A DNA stretch of 64,000 nt, taken from positions 272,637-336,636 of the forward strand of contig NZ_LT575472.1 of NCBI RefSeq assembly GCF_900086595.1. The letters run 5' to 3'. A model generated the notes under the pieces. The model searched no databases, had not been told where the DNA came from, and saw nothing but the letters and a program-made list of their open reading frames with translations. Below, in pieces: positions 8,371 through 17,857 of the stretch. Positions within the stretch are counted from its first letter, which is position 1. The number at the start of each line of letters is the position of its first letter. This DNA comes from Clostridium nigeriense. GTDB taxonomy: Bacteria; Bacillota; Clostridia; Clostridiales; Clostridiaceae. The translations under genes and the position numbers were made by a program.

Positions 8371-8952
8371 ATGAGAGAATTGAAGGGGATAGAAGAAAAG
8401 ATCTTAGATAGGGCTTTGTACTTATTTGGGAAAAACGGAACTACTAATGTACCAATTAGAACTATAGTTAGAGAAGCAGAGGTTAATGTTAGTGCAATAA
8501 ATTATTATTTTGGTAGTAAAGATAAAATGCTTAAATATGTAAAGGAGTTTTACTTAGAAAATATATCTCAAGCATATGCAGCATTATACAAGAATGATTT
8601 AAGTGATGAAGAAAAAGTAATTGAATGTGCAAATGAAATTATAGAATACTCCTTAAGATATCCAGGAGTATTAATAATGACCAAAGAAGCATTAACATCA
8701 AAGGAAAAAGATGATATAGATATAAAAATAATTGAAAATTTAAAAGCTAAAAATAAGCAATTAGATATTATTTTAAAAAAAGTTATAAATAGTAATGATG
8801 AAGAATATATATATAAAAAAATGATTTTTATTTCTTCTATTACATATCCAACAGCAAATGAAGAGTTTATTTTTGAAAATGATATTATAAAGAATAAAGA
8901 AAAAAGAAAAAAATATATAATAAGCTTAATAAGATTATTAAAAGAAAAATAA
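8371..8952 (+). CDS. TetR/AcrR family transcriptional regulator
   Basis: A 193-residue regulator with an N-terminal helix-turn-helix (ILDRALYLFGKNG, then VPIRTIVREAEVNVSAINYYFGSKDKML, residues about 8-55), the hallmark of TetR proteins, and an all-helical ligand domain that is diverged as usual. The reading frame extends to a TTG at 8350, but AGGGGTG at 8359-8365 places the ATG at 8371. It lies directly upstream of, and in the same direction as, the flavin oxidoreductase gene, with a terminator and a candidate operator in between. Control of that enzyme is the likely job (inference). Confidence 0.9.
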   Translation: MRELKGIEEKILDRALYLFGKNGTTNVPIRTIVREAEVNVSAINYYFGSKDKMLKYVKEFYLENISQAYAALYKNDLSDEEKVIECANEIIEYSLRYPGVLIMTKEALTSKEKDDIDIKIIENLKAKNKQLDIILKKVINSNDEEYIYKKMIFISSITYPTANEEFIFENDIIKNKEKRKKYIISLIRLLKEK

Positions 8953-8961
8953 ATGACATAG

Positions 8962-8998
8962 AAAATGCTCTGAAATTAAAAATAAGGAGCATTTTTTT
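8962..8998 (+). terminator. Terminator of the TetR gene
   Basis: AAAATGCTC at 8962-8970 pairs with GAGCATTTT at 8987-8995, followed by a T run. The loop is 16 bases. Confidence 0.75.
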
Positions 8999-9013
8999 AT
9001 TTTTTTGTTAAAA

Positions 9014-9032
9014 TTAAAACAATTTGTTTTAA
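9014..9032 (+). promoter_or_regulatory. Inverted repeat, candidate TetR operator
   Basis: TTAAAACA and TGTTTTAA are perfect 8-bp arms 3 bases apart, lying 5 bases upstream of the -35 box of the oxidoreductase promoter and just after the tetR gene. The position suits an operator; the AT-rich background lowers certainty. Confidence 0.4.
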
Positions 9033-9037
9033 ACATA

Positions 9038-9066
9038 TTGATTTATTTTTAACAAAGAAATATAAT
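9038..9066 (+). promoter_or_regulatory. Promoter of the flavin oxidoreductase gene
   Basis: TTGATT at 9038-9043, exactly 17 bases, then TATAAT at 9061-9066, 46 bases before the start codon. Confidence 0.65.
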
Positions 9067-9112
9067 TAATTTGAGGTAAAAAATAAAGATTGTAATTTTG
9101 GAGGTATTTAAA

Positions 9113-11050
9113 ATGGCTTTTGAGAATGTTTTTAGTCCTATTAAAATTAGAGGAATGGAAATGAAAAACAGGGTTATTTTCCCCGCTATGGGAACTAAAA
9201 TGGTTGGAGAGGATAAAATGGTAACTGATCAACTTATCAATTACCATGTAGCAAGAGCTATTGGTGGAAATGGCTTAAATTTCACAGAAGTTTGTTCAGT
9301 TTATGACAAAGCTTCACCTAAGACTTTTTTAGCAATTTCAGATGATAAGTTTATACCAGGTCTAAAGAAATTAACGGATGCAATTCATAAAGCAGGAGCA
9401 ATGGCTGGAGTTCAATTATGGCTTGGGGGATCAGCAGTATTATTTGGAGATCCAACAGCAATGGTAGTAACACCAAGTGATCTTAAGCTTCAAGAAAATT
9501 ATGTTATAAAAGCAGCTACAAAGGAAATTATTGATGAATGTATTCAGGCTTTTGGAGATGCAGCTAGACGTGCAGTTGAAGCTGGTTTTGATGCTTTAGA
9601 ATTTCATGCAGGGCATAACTATACACCTCATTCATTTTTAAGTAAGGCTTTTAATAAGAGAACTGATGAGTATGGTGGAAGTTTAGAAAACCGTGCAAGA
9701 TTTTTATTAGAATGTATAAGATCAATTAGGGCGAACATTCCAGAGGACATGCCTCTATTTATGAGAATAGATGCTCATGATGATTATTTAGAAGATGGTC
9801 TTACAATAGAAGATACTATTCAATTTTGTAAATGGGCTAAGGAAGCTGGAGTTGATGCATTAGATGTATCTCGTGGAAATTTCTCAAGTGCAGCAATAAA
9901 ATATGAAGTTCCTCCAGTAGATTTACCAAGAGGATTTAACGTAGATAATGCATCTAGAATTAGAAAAGAAACAGGAATGTTAACTGTTGCTGTTGGAAGA
10001 ATAAATGATCCAGAGCAAGCAGATGAAATAATAAAAGATGGAAAAGCAGATATGGTAGTTATAGGTAGAGCACAATTGGCTGATCCAGAGTTTTGTAATA
10101 AATCAATGAATGGAAAAGTTGAAGATATAATACGTTGTGTTGGTTGTAATCAAGGATGTTATGATGGATTTGCATCACCGGAAGTACCATTTATAACTTG
10201 TTTAAGAAATCCAGCATTAGGAAGAGAAGCAGAGTTTACTTTAGAAAAAACAAATAATCCTAAGAAAGTATTAATAGTTGGTGGGGGAGTTGCAGGACTT
10301 CAAGCTGCTATGGAGTTAAAAGATAGGGGGCATAATCCAATATTATGTGAAGCATCTGAAACATTAGGTGGACAATTTGTTTTAGCTGGAGCAGCACCAA
10401 GAAAAGGTGAAATGAAAGATGCAGCTATAGCAATGGGTGAAATGGCTAAGAGAAAGGAAGTAGATGTAAGACTTTCAACTCCTGTTACTCCTGAGGTTAT
10501 TAAAGATATAAATCCAGATGAAATAATAATAGCAGCTGGAGCAGAACCTATGAAGTTGAATGTTCCGGGAGCAAACTTAGAGCATGTAACTAATTCTCAT
10601 GATATACTGGCAGGAAATTCAATGGCAACTGGTGAAGTTGTTGTTATAGGTGGAGGATTAGTTGGGCTAGAAGTTGCCGAGTATTTATCAGGAACTGTAA
10701 ATAAGATAACTGTAGTGGAAATGTTAAATGAAGTAGCAAAGGATCTAGGGCAGTTAAGAAAAGTTTGCGTTATGGAAAACTTATATCATGAAAGCATAAA
10801 AACTATAACAGAAGCTAAATGTATTGAAATAAAAGATAAATCAATAGTAATAGATAGAAATGGAGATATTGAAGAGGTTCCTTGTGATTCTGTTGTAGTT
10901 GCAATAGGAGCAAGATCTCGTGATTTTAGTAATCTTACTGATTATTGTAAAGAAAACAATATATCATATCATATAATTGGAGATGCAGTTAGAGCACGTA
11001 GAGCATTAAATTGTATTGAAGAAGCAGTAAAAGTAGCAAGGGAAATTTAA
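9113..11050 (+). CDS. NADH:flavin oxidoreductase / 2-enoate reductase family enzyme
   Basis: A 645-residue cytosolic flavo-iron-sulfur enzyme that should reduce an activated C=C bond. Domain 1 (to about residue 350) is an FMN-binding old-yellow-enzyme barrel with FHAGHNYTPHSFLS and FNKRTDEYGGSLENRARF. A 4Fe-4S cluster motif follows near residue 345 (CVGCNQGC, then a fourth Cys in FITCLRNP). Domain 2 has a FAD-binding VLIVGGGVAGLQAA and an NAD(P)-binding VVVIGGGLVGLEVAEYL. This is the architecture of 2-enoate reductase, 2,4-dienoyl-CoA reductase and the bile-acid reductases BaiCD/BaiH; the substrate is open. GGAGG at 9100-9104 sets the ATG at 9113 rather than the in-frame TTG at 9098. The TetR gene upstream is its probable regulator. 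Confidence 0.9.
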   Translation: MAFENVFSPIKIRGMEMKNRVIFPAMGTKMVGEDKMVTDQLINYHVARAIGGNGLNFTEVCSVYDKASPKTFLAISDDKFIPGLKKLTDAIHKAGAMAGVQLWLGGSAVLFGDPTAMVVTPSDLKLQENYVIKAATKEIIDECIQAFGDAARRAVEAGFDALEFHAGHNYTPHSFLSKAFNKRTDEYGGSLENRARFLLECIRSIRANIPEDMPLFMRIDAHDDYLEDGLTIEDTIQFCKWAKEAGVDALDVSRGNFSSAAIKYEVPPVDLPRGFNVDNASRIRKETGMLTVAVGRINDPEQADEIIKDGKADMVVIGRAQLADPEFCNKSMNGKVEDIIRCVGCNQGCYDGFASPEVPFITCLRNPALGREAEFTLEKTNNPKKVLIVGGGVAGLQAAMELKDRGHNPILCEASETLGGQFVLAGAAPRKGEMKDAAIAMGEMAKRKEVDVRLSTPVTPEVIKDINPDEIIIAAGAEPMKLNVPGANLEHVTNSHDILAGNSMATGEVVVIGGGLVGLEVAEYLSGTVNKITVVEMLNEVAKDLGQLRKVCVMENLYHESIKTITEAKCIEIKDKSIVIDRNGDIEEVPCDSVVVAIGARSRDFSNLTDYCKENNISYHIIGDAVRARRALNCIEEAVKVAREI

Positions 11051-11061
11051 TATAAAAAGAA

Positions 11062-11089
11062 GGAGCTGTTTTAAAACAGCTCCATTTTT
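11062..11089. terminator. Bidirectional terminator
   Basis: A perfect palindrome at 11062-11083 (11-bp arms, GGAGCTGTTTT and its complement) followed by A and a T run, between the convergent oxidoreductase and chitinase genes. Confidence 0.85.
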
Positions 11090-11098
11090 ATATTCTAA

Positions 11099-13987
11099 TC
11101 AACTAATTTTTTCCCAAGCACCCCATTGGCTTGCACCAGGAGTTTCTCCTTGAGTCCACCATTTAGCTTTGTATTTAACACCGTTGTAAATTACTATATC
11201 TCCTCCAACATAAACCTTAGTAGGGCTATAAGTTGAAATTTCTGGGTCGGAGTTATCAACAACTGTAATAGTTGATTTAGCAGTAGCAACTAATCCTTTA
11301 CTATCAGTAACTGAATAGGTTAATTCATAAGAACCTACCTTAGAAGTATCAACAGTACCTGAAACAACAATTTTACTAGTTAAGTCACCATCTTCTTTAT
11401 CAGAAGCAGTTACACCACTTAAAGGATTAAATGAAGTACCAAGAGTGATTTGTTTATTTGAAACTCCAGTCAATACTGGTGCTGTATTAGTTTCTGTTTT
11501 TTCTACAACAGTTATTGTAGCTATGGCTTCAGTTTTAAGTCCTTTACTATCAGTTACAGAGTAGGTTAAATTATAAACACCAGCTTTAGAAGTATCAACG
11601 GTACCTGAAACAACAATTTTACTAGTTAAATCACCATCTTCCTTATCAGAAGCAGTAATTCCGGCTAAAGGATTAAAAGCGTCACCCATTGCAATTTGTT
11701 TATTAGTAACTCCATTAATAACAGGTGCTGTATTATCAGTAGGAGTAGATTGATCTGGTAGAACTTTTACCAATTTCCAATACTTTGTATTATTAGGTGA
11801 TCCATCGTCTGTAGGTGGAATATACCAAGATGTACATTCATAAAGAGCATCCTTATAAACTACTTGATCACCGTATTTGTAAGTTTTACTTGGATCATAG
11901 AATTGTTGACCAGCTTCTAAAACTCTAAGAACAGTTACTATTCTTTCCTTAGTTGTAGATAATCCCTTGCTATCTGTTACAGTATATTTTAGAGTGTAAT
12001 CACCAGTTTTAGCAGTGTTTACAGTCCCAGAAACAACAATTTTACTAGTTAAATTACCATCTTCCTTATCTGAGGCACTAACACCAGCTAAAGGATCAAA
12101 TTTTCCTCCAATAGTCAATGATGTATTATTAATTCCAGAAAGTGTAGGAGCATAGTTTCCATTTACAGGTACGTTTCCAGGTCTCATTCCATTAAAGGTT
12201 AGATTCCTAACTCCACCAAAGCATAACTTTATTGATCCAGCTAGAGAAGCAGACTCTCCAACACCAAGCTTTTGCCATCCAGAGGAGGTTATGGTAACTC
12301 TATTAAAATCACCTATGTCTTCAATAGTTGAACTTCCACCTTGAGGTTGTCCGAATATTGCTGATTTAGGTAAATCAAAGCTTACCTTCCATCCAGTATC
12401 AATAGCTTTGTCAGTTTTGTTTGTTACTTTAATATCATAAGTGTAATTTGGATGATCGTATTTTCCACTAAATACAACATCTACATCAGTTTGAGTAAGT
12501 CCTTTAATTGAATCATCAGTTACTTTACAATTACCTAAAGCGTCAAGACCAGATTTTAATCTTTTAGTTAAAGTATCTCCAAAAGTATATTTCCCTTCGT
12601 TAACATTAGTTGAGCCTGGTTTGTAATTAGGATTTAAACCATAATCTCCATTCATTACCCAAATTAATGCTCCGCCTAAATTTTTATTTTTAATATATTC
12701 AATTCTCTTATCAATAGATTTTTCATTCTCAAAAGATAAGAATACCTTTTTTTCATTTTGCCAAACGTACGGAACTCCGCCAACTTCGTCAAAGTAGATT
12801 TTTAAGTTAGGATCAGTTTCCGCTAAATTTAAAATATGCCATAGAGGATTTGCGCCAGCAGGGTCTAATACGCCATCCTTATTATCATCGTCTCCCCAAA
12901 TATTATAAATTCCGCTAGCTGGTGTTTTACTTGAGCCGTGCAATCCATTAGTACCACCCTGAACATTTTCCCATCCTCTTGTATAATAAGGAATTCCCAT
13001 TATTATTTTTTCAGGAGGTAGTATACCTCTATAATATCTATAAGCCCAATCCATATTTAAAGTAGGCATAGCCATGTTTATAGTTTCCCTATCAGTAGGG
13101 TCAGGATATATATTAGCCAAGTTTTCAACGAATTCGTTCCATCCACCATGGAAATCATATGACATTACGCTAAGGAAGTCTAGGTATTGAGCATAAGAGT
13201 TATCACTCATTCCGCCAAGTACCCAGGATGAAGCTGTTACAGCAGCACTTTCTATATAGTGCTTTCCATCTTGATTTCCAGCAGCATCAAGTTTTTCTCT
13301 TAAAGTCTTCATCATTAAGTTATATCTTTCATTCAATTTAGATCTTCTTGGTTCTGATAAGTCCTTATCATCAGGATTACCAGAAGTGGAGGTAGCTGAT
13401 GGGTATTCAAAATCTATATCTACTCCATCAAAATTATATTTTCTTATAAAATCAACACAGGAATCCGCAAAAGTGTTTATTCCTGCATCGGTATCTAACA
13501 TAGTGTAGAATCCTCTACTGCCAGCCCATCCGCCAACAGATATTAATAATTTTACATTAGGATATTGTTTTTTCATAGTTTGAAGAACATTGAAATGTCC
13601 TTTATAAGGCAGAGTAGGATCTAAGGTAACTTCTTTACCATTGTGACTTAAAGGATGATTTTCAAAGGTTTCTTCAATAGCAGCATACTTGTCGCCAAGG
13701 GCTATTTTGTTAGTAGCAGGATCTATCATAGCAAAGGAATATTGAATATGAGTTAAAGATTCCCATTGTAAGTCAGCTGCGTCAAAATAGCCTTGAACTT
13801 CGTTTTTATATGCCCATTCAGGAAAATATCCGATTACTTTTCTACTTAAATCAGTAGATGTGTCTGATAATGTTGAAGTTAGGTTATTATTTGTAACTTC
13901 TGCTTTAGGTTGTATTGATAAATTAAATAGTGTAAATAATGAAAGAGTTACACCAGTTAATATTTTTTTAAATTTAACCTTTTTCAT
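11099..13987 (-). CDS. Secreted modular chitinase, GH18 with multiple Ig-like and chitin-binding modules
   Basis: An extracellular 962-residue chitinase. Residues 1-30 are a signal peptide (basic start, hydrophobic core, PKAE). The GH18 catalytic domain (about 48-465) carries the DxxDxDxE motif DGVDIDFE with catalytic acid E194. Next is a beta-rich, carbohydrate-binding-like module (about 490-620). Three Ig/cadherin-like repeats share ASDKEDG(D/N)LTSKIVVSGTV; the first is separated from the other two by a CBM5/12-like module (YKYGDQVVYKDALYECTSW). A second CBM5/12-like module with KYKAKWWTQGETPG ends the protein. GGGGGT precedes the ATG. It follows the other chitinase gene on the same strand, 76 bases away, and both end in nearly the same chitin-binding module, so they look like diverged duplicates acting together on chitin. 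Confidence 0.93.
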   Translation of the reverse strand: MKKVKFKKILTGVTLSLFTLFNLSIQPKAEVTNNNLTSTLSDTSTDLSRKVIGYFPEWAYKNEVQGYFDAADLQWESLTHIQYSFAMIDPATNKIALGDKYAAIEETFENHPLSHNGKEVTLDPTLPYKGHFNVLQTMKKQYPNVKLLISVGGWAGSRGFYTMLDTDAGINTFADSCVDFIRKYNFDGVDIDFEYPSATSTSGNPDDKDLSEPRRSKLNERYNLMMKTLREKLDAAGNQDGKHYIESAAVTASSWVLGGMSDNSYAQYLDFLSVMSYDFHGGWNEFVENLANIYPDPTDRETINMAMPTLNMDWAYRYYRGILPPEKIIMGIPYYTRGWENVQGGTNGLHGSSKTPASGIYNIWGDDDNKDGVLDPAGANPLWHILNLAETDPNLKIYFDEVGGVPYVWQNEKKVFLSFENEKSIDKRIEYIKNKNLGGALIWVMNGDYGLNPNYKPGSTNVNEGKYTFGDTLTKRLKSGLDALGNCKVTDDSIKGLTQTDVDVVFSGKYDHPNYTYDIKVTNKTDKAIDTGWKVSFDLPKSAIFGQPQGGSSTIEDIGDFNRVTITSSGWQKLGVGESASLAGSIKLCFGGVRNLTFNGMRPGNVPVNGNYAPTLSGINNTSLTIGGKFDPLAGVSASDKEDGNLTSKIVVSGTVNTAKTGDYTLKYTVTDSKGLSTTKERIVTVLRVLEAGQQFYDPSKTYKYGDQVVYKDALYECTSWYIPPTDDGSPNNTKYWKLVKVLPDQSTPTDNTAPVINGVTNKQIAMGDAFNPLAGITASDKEDGDLTSKIVVSGTVDTSKAGVYNLTYSVTDSKGLKTEAIATITVVEKTETNTAPVLTGVSNKQITLGTSFNPLSGVTASDKEDGDLTSKIVVSGTVDTSKVGSYELTYSVTDSKGLVATAKSTITVVDNSDPEISTYSPTKVYVGGDIVIYNGVKYKAKWWTQGETPGASQWGAWEKIS

Positions 13988-14017
13988 GTTTTACCCCCAT
14001 ACAAAATATTTTTATTG

Positions 14018-14045
14018 TACAGGTAGCTAATATTAGCTACCTGTA
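14018..14045 (-). terminator. 28-base perfect inverted repeat between the chitinase genes
   Basis: The palindrome TACAGGTAGCTAAT/ATTAGCTACCTGTA has no spacer and only a weak T tract on the minus strand, so it may be a partial terminator or an mRNA-stabilising hairpin that separates expression of the two genes. Confidence 0.55.
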
Positions 14046-14063
14046 TTATTAAGTTTTTAAAAT

Positions 14064-16580
14064 TTAGCTGATTTTTTCCCAAGGTCCCCATTCAGCTGCA
14101 CCAGGAGTTTCTCCTTGAGTCCACCATTTAGCTCTGTATTTAACACCGTTGTACATTACTACATCTCCGCCAACATAGATCTTAGTAGGACTATAAGCAG
14201 GTATTTCAGGAATAGTATTATCAACTACTGTAATAGTTGATTTAGCTGTAGTAGTTAGGCCTTTGCTATCAGTAACTGAGTAAGTTAAGTTATATGTCCC
14301 AACTTTAGAAGTATCAACAGAACCAGTAACAGTAATTTTACTAGTTAAGTCTCCATCTTCTTTATCAGAAGCAGTTACTCCAGTTAAAGGATTAAAAGCA
14401 GTACCAATGTTAATTTGCTTATTAGCAACACCAGAAATTACAGGAGCTGTATTTATTGAAGTTTTTTCTGCAACAGTTATAATAGCTGTTGCAGTAGTAG
14501 TTAAACCTTTGCTATCGGTAACTGAATAAGTTAAGTTGTAAGTTCCAGCTTTAGAAGTATCAACAGAACCAGTAACAGAAATCTTACTAGTTAAATCTCC
14601 ATCTTCCTTATCAGAAGCAGTAACTCCAGTTAAAGTGTTAAAGGTATCTCCAACGTAAATCTGTTTATTAGTAACTCCGTTTATAACAGGAGCTGTATTA
14701 TCCGGAGTAGTTGTACTACCATAAATAACTTGTCTTCCCATTTCTGGTGAAGTTGAATACATTCTTTGAGCTAGTTCTATACTTAATAGTCCATTTAAGT
14801 TATTTATGTCTTCTGCTATATTTAAATCAAAGGTCATAGTTTGACCAGGTTTAATAAGTTTGCCATCATATGAGCCAGAGAAGTCAAGAACGTAGTATCC
14901 GTTTTCTTGTTTAATTGTAGGACTTGGATATTGGGCACCAGTTATAGTAATGCCACTAGTCTTAATATAGAGTTTTATATTCTTTAATGTTTTAGCAGCT
15001 GCTTCAACGGTAGAAAGAACTTCACCAGATTCACTTAACTTTTCATTGTTTGTAAAGCTTAAAGTTATTGTACTACCAGTTCCCCATGCAGGTTTACTAG
15101 TTGTTACTTTAGAGGTTACATTAAGCTTATTATAAACAACGGTATAGTTGTCTAGACTAGATGAACCAAATAGAGCTTCTTTGGTAACCTTTGTAAGTTC
15201 ATCACGTTTAGTTGAAGTAGTTTTAGCATCTTGGGAAGCCATCCAAGCGATTATTCCACCTAAATTATGCTCTTTAACATACTTAGCTTTTTCTTGAATA
15301 GATCTGGCGTTATCGTAAGTGAAGAATGCACCAGTGGTTTCATTGTATAAATAAGGTGCTTTAGCACTATCATCCCAATATTCTTTTAGTCCAGTATATT
15401 TTGCCTTTAATTGAGAAAGGGCATTGTATGACCATACTCCACCAGCACGTCCACCTTCTCCGTTTTTAATTCCAGCTTCATTAAGAGCTCCTGGAGTTGG
15501 AGTTAAGTCTGCATCTTTATTTACAGCTGCAGCTGTTCCAAATAAACCTGGGTTGTTTTTATCAGGACCGTTATTACTAACTTTTTCCCAACCACGAGTA
15601 TAGTAAGCTGCCCCTATAACTATTTTTTCAGGTTTAGCACCTTGTGAAATATAATAGTTAACACTTTCATCTACAGATAAGCAAGCTCCTTTATATGGTG
15701 AATTTGGATTAGTGTAAAGAGCTGTTTGATGGCCACTAATTGTATCCCAAGCACCAGACATGTCATAAGTCATGATATTAGCATAGTCTACAATATTAAA
15801 TAATTTAGCAACATCAATTCCTTCATCAACTTTTGCCTTTCCAGCAGGTATAGCAACTGAAAGCTCATAAGTCTTTCCAAGTTCTGCACCTTGTTTATTC
15901 AATGCATTCTTTAAGTCTTGAAGTAAAGTTATAAAGTTATCTTTATCAGCAGGAGTAGCATTTGGTGTACCTTCATCGTTTGTATTGTCGACTTTATCTG
16001 GATCTCTACGACTTGCAGGATATTCCCAGTCTATGTCTACAAAGTCCATATTAGTATATTTGATGAAAGCCATAACATTTTTTACAAAATTAGCTCTAAT
16101 AGTTGGGGTGGCTGCTATAGTTGAGAAATCTCCTGATTTTGACCAACCGCCAAGGGAAACTCCGATTTTTAAATTAGGATTTTCACTCTTTAAAACTTGG
16201 AATGCATTAAGAATTCCGCCATTTACATCACCATAAGTTACTCCTGCATTTCCAAGAGGATGTCCAGTGGCTGCATCTTTGTCTGTGTATTTTAAAACAC
16301 CTTGAGCATCAAAATCTACAAAGGCAAAGTTTAAGTGAGTTAATTGATCTGCAGGTATGTCTTTAGGGTAGAAGTTACCTTGTCCTCCCCAAATAGACCA
16401 ATCACCATAGTACATTACGTTACGATACTTTTGAGTGGATTGTTCAGTAGTTGTTAAAGTTGTGTTACTTGAAACTTGAGCATTTGCTCTAATTGGCCCA
16501 ATACCAGTTACTAATAACGCAGCAATAGCAGAAAATGCGATTAGGGGTTTTGCTTTTTTACTAATCACTTGTCTTAACAT
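14064..16580 (-). CDS. chiB: Secreted modular chitinase, GH18 (ChiB-like)
   Basis: An extracellular chitinase of 838 residues. Signal peptide about 1-35 (ends IRANA); GH18 catalytic domain about 50-470 with DFVDIDWE (catalytic acid E186 with this start); a beta-rich module about 485-625; two Ig/cadherin-like repeats containing TASDKEDGDLTSKI; and a C-terminal CBM5/12-type chitin-binding module with YRAKWWTQGETPG. Length and module order match what I recall of ChiB from Clostridium paraputrificum; the symbol rests on that. GTG at 16589 lies inside the ribosome binding site region, while ATG at 16580 sits 8 bases after AAGGAG, so 16580 is used. It is the first gene of the chitinase pair. Confidence 0.93.
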   Translation of the reverse strand: MLRQVISKKAKPLIAFSAIAALLVTGIGPIRANAQVSSNTTLTTTEQSTQKYRNVMYYGDWSIWGGQGNFYPKDIPADQLTHLNFAFVDFDAQGVLKYTDKDAATGHPLGNAGVTYGDVNGGILNAFQVLKSENPNLKIGVSLGGWSKSGDFSTIAATPTIRANFVKNVMAFIKYTNMDFVDIDWEYPASRRDPDKVDNTNDEGTPNATPADKDNFITLLQDLKNALNKQGAELGKTYELSVAIPAGKAKVDEGIDVAKLFNIVDYANIMTYDMSGAWDTISGHQTALYTNPNSPYKGACLSVDESVNYYISQGAKPEKIVIGAAYYTRGWEKVSNNGPDKNNPGLFGTAAAVNKDADLTPTPGALNEAGIKNGEGGRAGGVWSYNALSQLKAKYTGLKEYWDDSAKAPYLYNETTGAFFTYDNARSIQEKAKYVKEHNLGGIIAWMASQDAKTTSTKRDELTKVTKEALFGSSSLDNYTVVYNKLNVTSKVTTSKPAWGTGSTITLSFTNNEKLSESGEVLSTVEAAAKTLKNIKLYIKTSGITITGAQYPSPTIKQENGYYVLDFSGSYDGKLIKPGQTMTFDLNIAEDINNLNGLLSIELAQRMYSTSPEMGRQVIYGSTTTPDNTAPVINGVTNKQIYVGDTFNTLTGVTASDKEDGDLTSKISVTGSVDTSKAGTYNLTYSVTDSKGLTTTATAIITVAEKTSINTAPVISGVANKQINIGTAFNPLTGVTASDKEDGDLTSKITVTGSVDTSKVGTYNLTYSVTDSKGLTTTAKSTITVVDNTIPEIPAYSPTKIYVGGDVVMYNGVKYRAKWWTQGETPGAAEWGPWEKIS

Positions 16581-17023
16581 TAAATTCACTCCTTCATTAA
16601 AAATTTAATATTATTTATTTTATATAATACTCATATAAAATACATATTATATTCCATATGAATACCTTTTCAGAGTGTGCATTATATCTCCCTAATATAT
16701 AGATTAAATTTTATGCGAAGTATTATAGGATAATTAGGTAATTTTTATGAAATGTTAATTAAGATTTATAGAAAAGTAACTTAAGGAATTTATCTTATAG
16801 ATAGTGTTAATGAATATTTATTAAATCACCTCCTTAAGGATAAATTAAAATTCATCCTATTTTTAATATAAATTATAAATATGAATATATCAATAGAATA
16901 TTCTGAAAATTTAAAAATAATTTTATTCTCTCTATATAAATAATTAAAAATATATATAAAAATAATCGTATTTTATCTTATAATAAATATATTATATTTT
17001 AAAGAAGGGTTTGAGGAGGATTT
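16581..17023. other. 443-base intergenic region between divergent genes
   Basis: A very AT-rich divergent promoter region for the chitinase (-) and pentapeptide-repeat (+) genes. A minus-strand AAGGAGGTG at 16827-16835 resembles an excellent ribosome binding site but is followed by stop codons and no reading frame. A short imperfect hairpin at 16838-16860 (GGATAAATT with AATTCATCC, one mismatch) is followed by a T-rich stretch. No gene was found. Confidence 0.5.
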
Positions 17024-17668
17024 ATGATAAAAAATTATAAAATACAGAGGCCTAAGTTTATAGAAGAACTTATAAAAATAAATAATATAAATGAGGAAAT
17101 TAGGGATTTGGGTAAAATACAAAATAGTATAGTTGAAGATATTGAGATAGATAATATATATGAAAAAGGGCTTACAATTGATTCCTGTATATTTAAAAAT
17201 GTTATTTTTAATGAATGCTCACTACATAGCGTAGATTTATTAGATACGGTATTTGAAAATTGTGATTTATCTAATATTGATTTTGGTGGTGGAAGTATCC
17301 ATAGAGTAGAATTTAAAAATTGCAAGTTACTTGGAGCTAAGTTTGATGAATGTAACCTAAAGGAAGTTGGATTTTTTAATACAGTTGCAAAATATATTAA
17401 TTGTTCTTATTCAAAGTTTAAAAATGTTATCATTAAGGAATGTAATTTTTCTGATGGAACCTTTCAACAAGTAAAATTAGATAAAGTAAGTTTTAATGAC
17501 TCTAGTCTAGAAAACGCTTATTTTAATAAAACCAACTTAAATAAAATAGATTTAACTACTTGTAATATTAGTGGAATTGATATTGAAATAGAAAATTTAT
17601 CAGGAGTAGTGGTTAATACTATGCAAGCATTAGACTTAACAAGACTTATGAAAATAGTAATAAAATAA
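17024..17668 (+). CDS. Pentapeptide-repeat-like protein
   Basis: A 214-residue soluble protein. From about residue 45 to 190 it repeats a five-residue period with hydrophobic centres and N/D/C-rich positions (CIFKNVIFNECSLHSVDLLD, NCDLSNIDFGGGSI, KNCKLLGAKFDECNLKEV), the pattern of a right-handed quadrilateral beta-helix. Members can mimic DNA and protect gyrase (Qnr, MfpA), but many have no known role and nothing here points to quinolone resistance. TGAGGAGGATTT precedes the ATG. It stands alone between the chitinases and the Csp genes. Confidence 0.8.
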   Translation: MIKNYKIQRPKFIEELIKINNINEEIRDLGKIQNSIVEDIEIDNIYEKGLTIDSCIFKNVIFNECSLHSVDLLDTVFENCDLSNIDFGGGSIHRVEFKNCKLLGAKFDECNLKEVGFFNTVAKYINCSYSKFKNVIIKECNFSDGTFQQVKLDKVSFNDSSLENAYFNKTNLNKIDLTTCNISGIDIEIENLSGVVVNTMQALDLTRLMKIVIK

Positions 17669-17759
17669 TAAGTGAGAAAAAGGTTAAGGCTTTTCATAAA
17701 TAACGGGTAGTCCTTCTCTTAAAAATAAATAAATTAAATATATTTTAACGCTTTTAGAA

Positions 17760-17786
17760 CTTTATAATTAATAGATTAATTATAAA
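17760..17786. repeat. AT-rich inverted repeat upstream of the Csp pair
   Basis: TTTATAATTAA and its complement flank a short centre, about 70 bases before the start of the first Csp gene. It could be a weak terminator of the pentapeptide gene or an operator; it has no T run. Confidence 0.35.
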
Positions 17787-17857
17787 GTTTGCTTATAAGA
17801 ATAATAAGGTAACAAGTAAGAATAGAATATATCATAGTTTTGTTAAAGCGGGATTAT

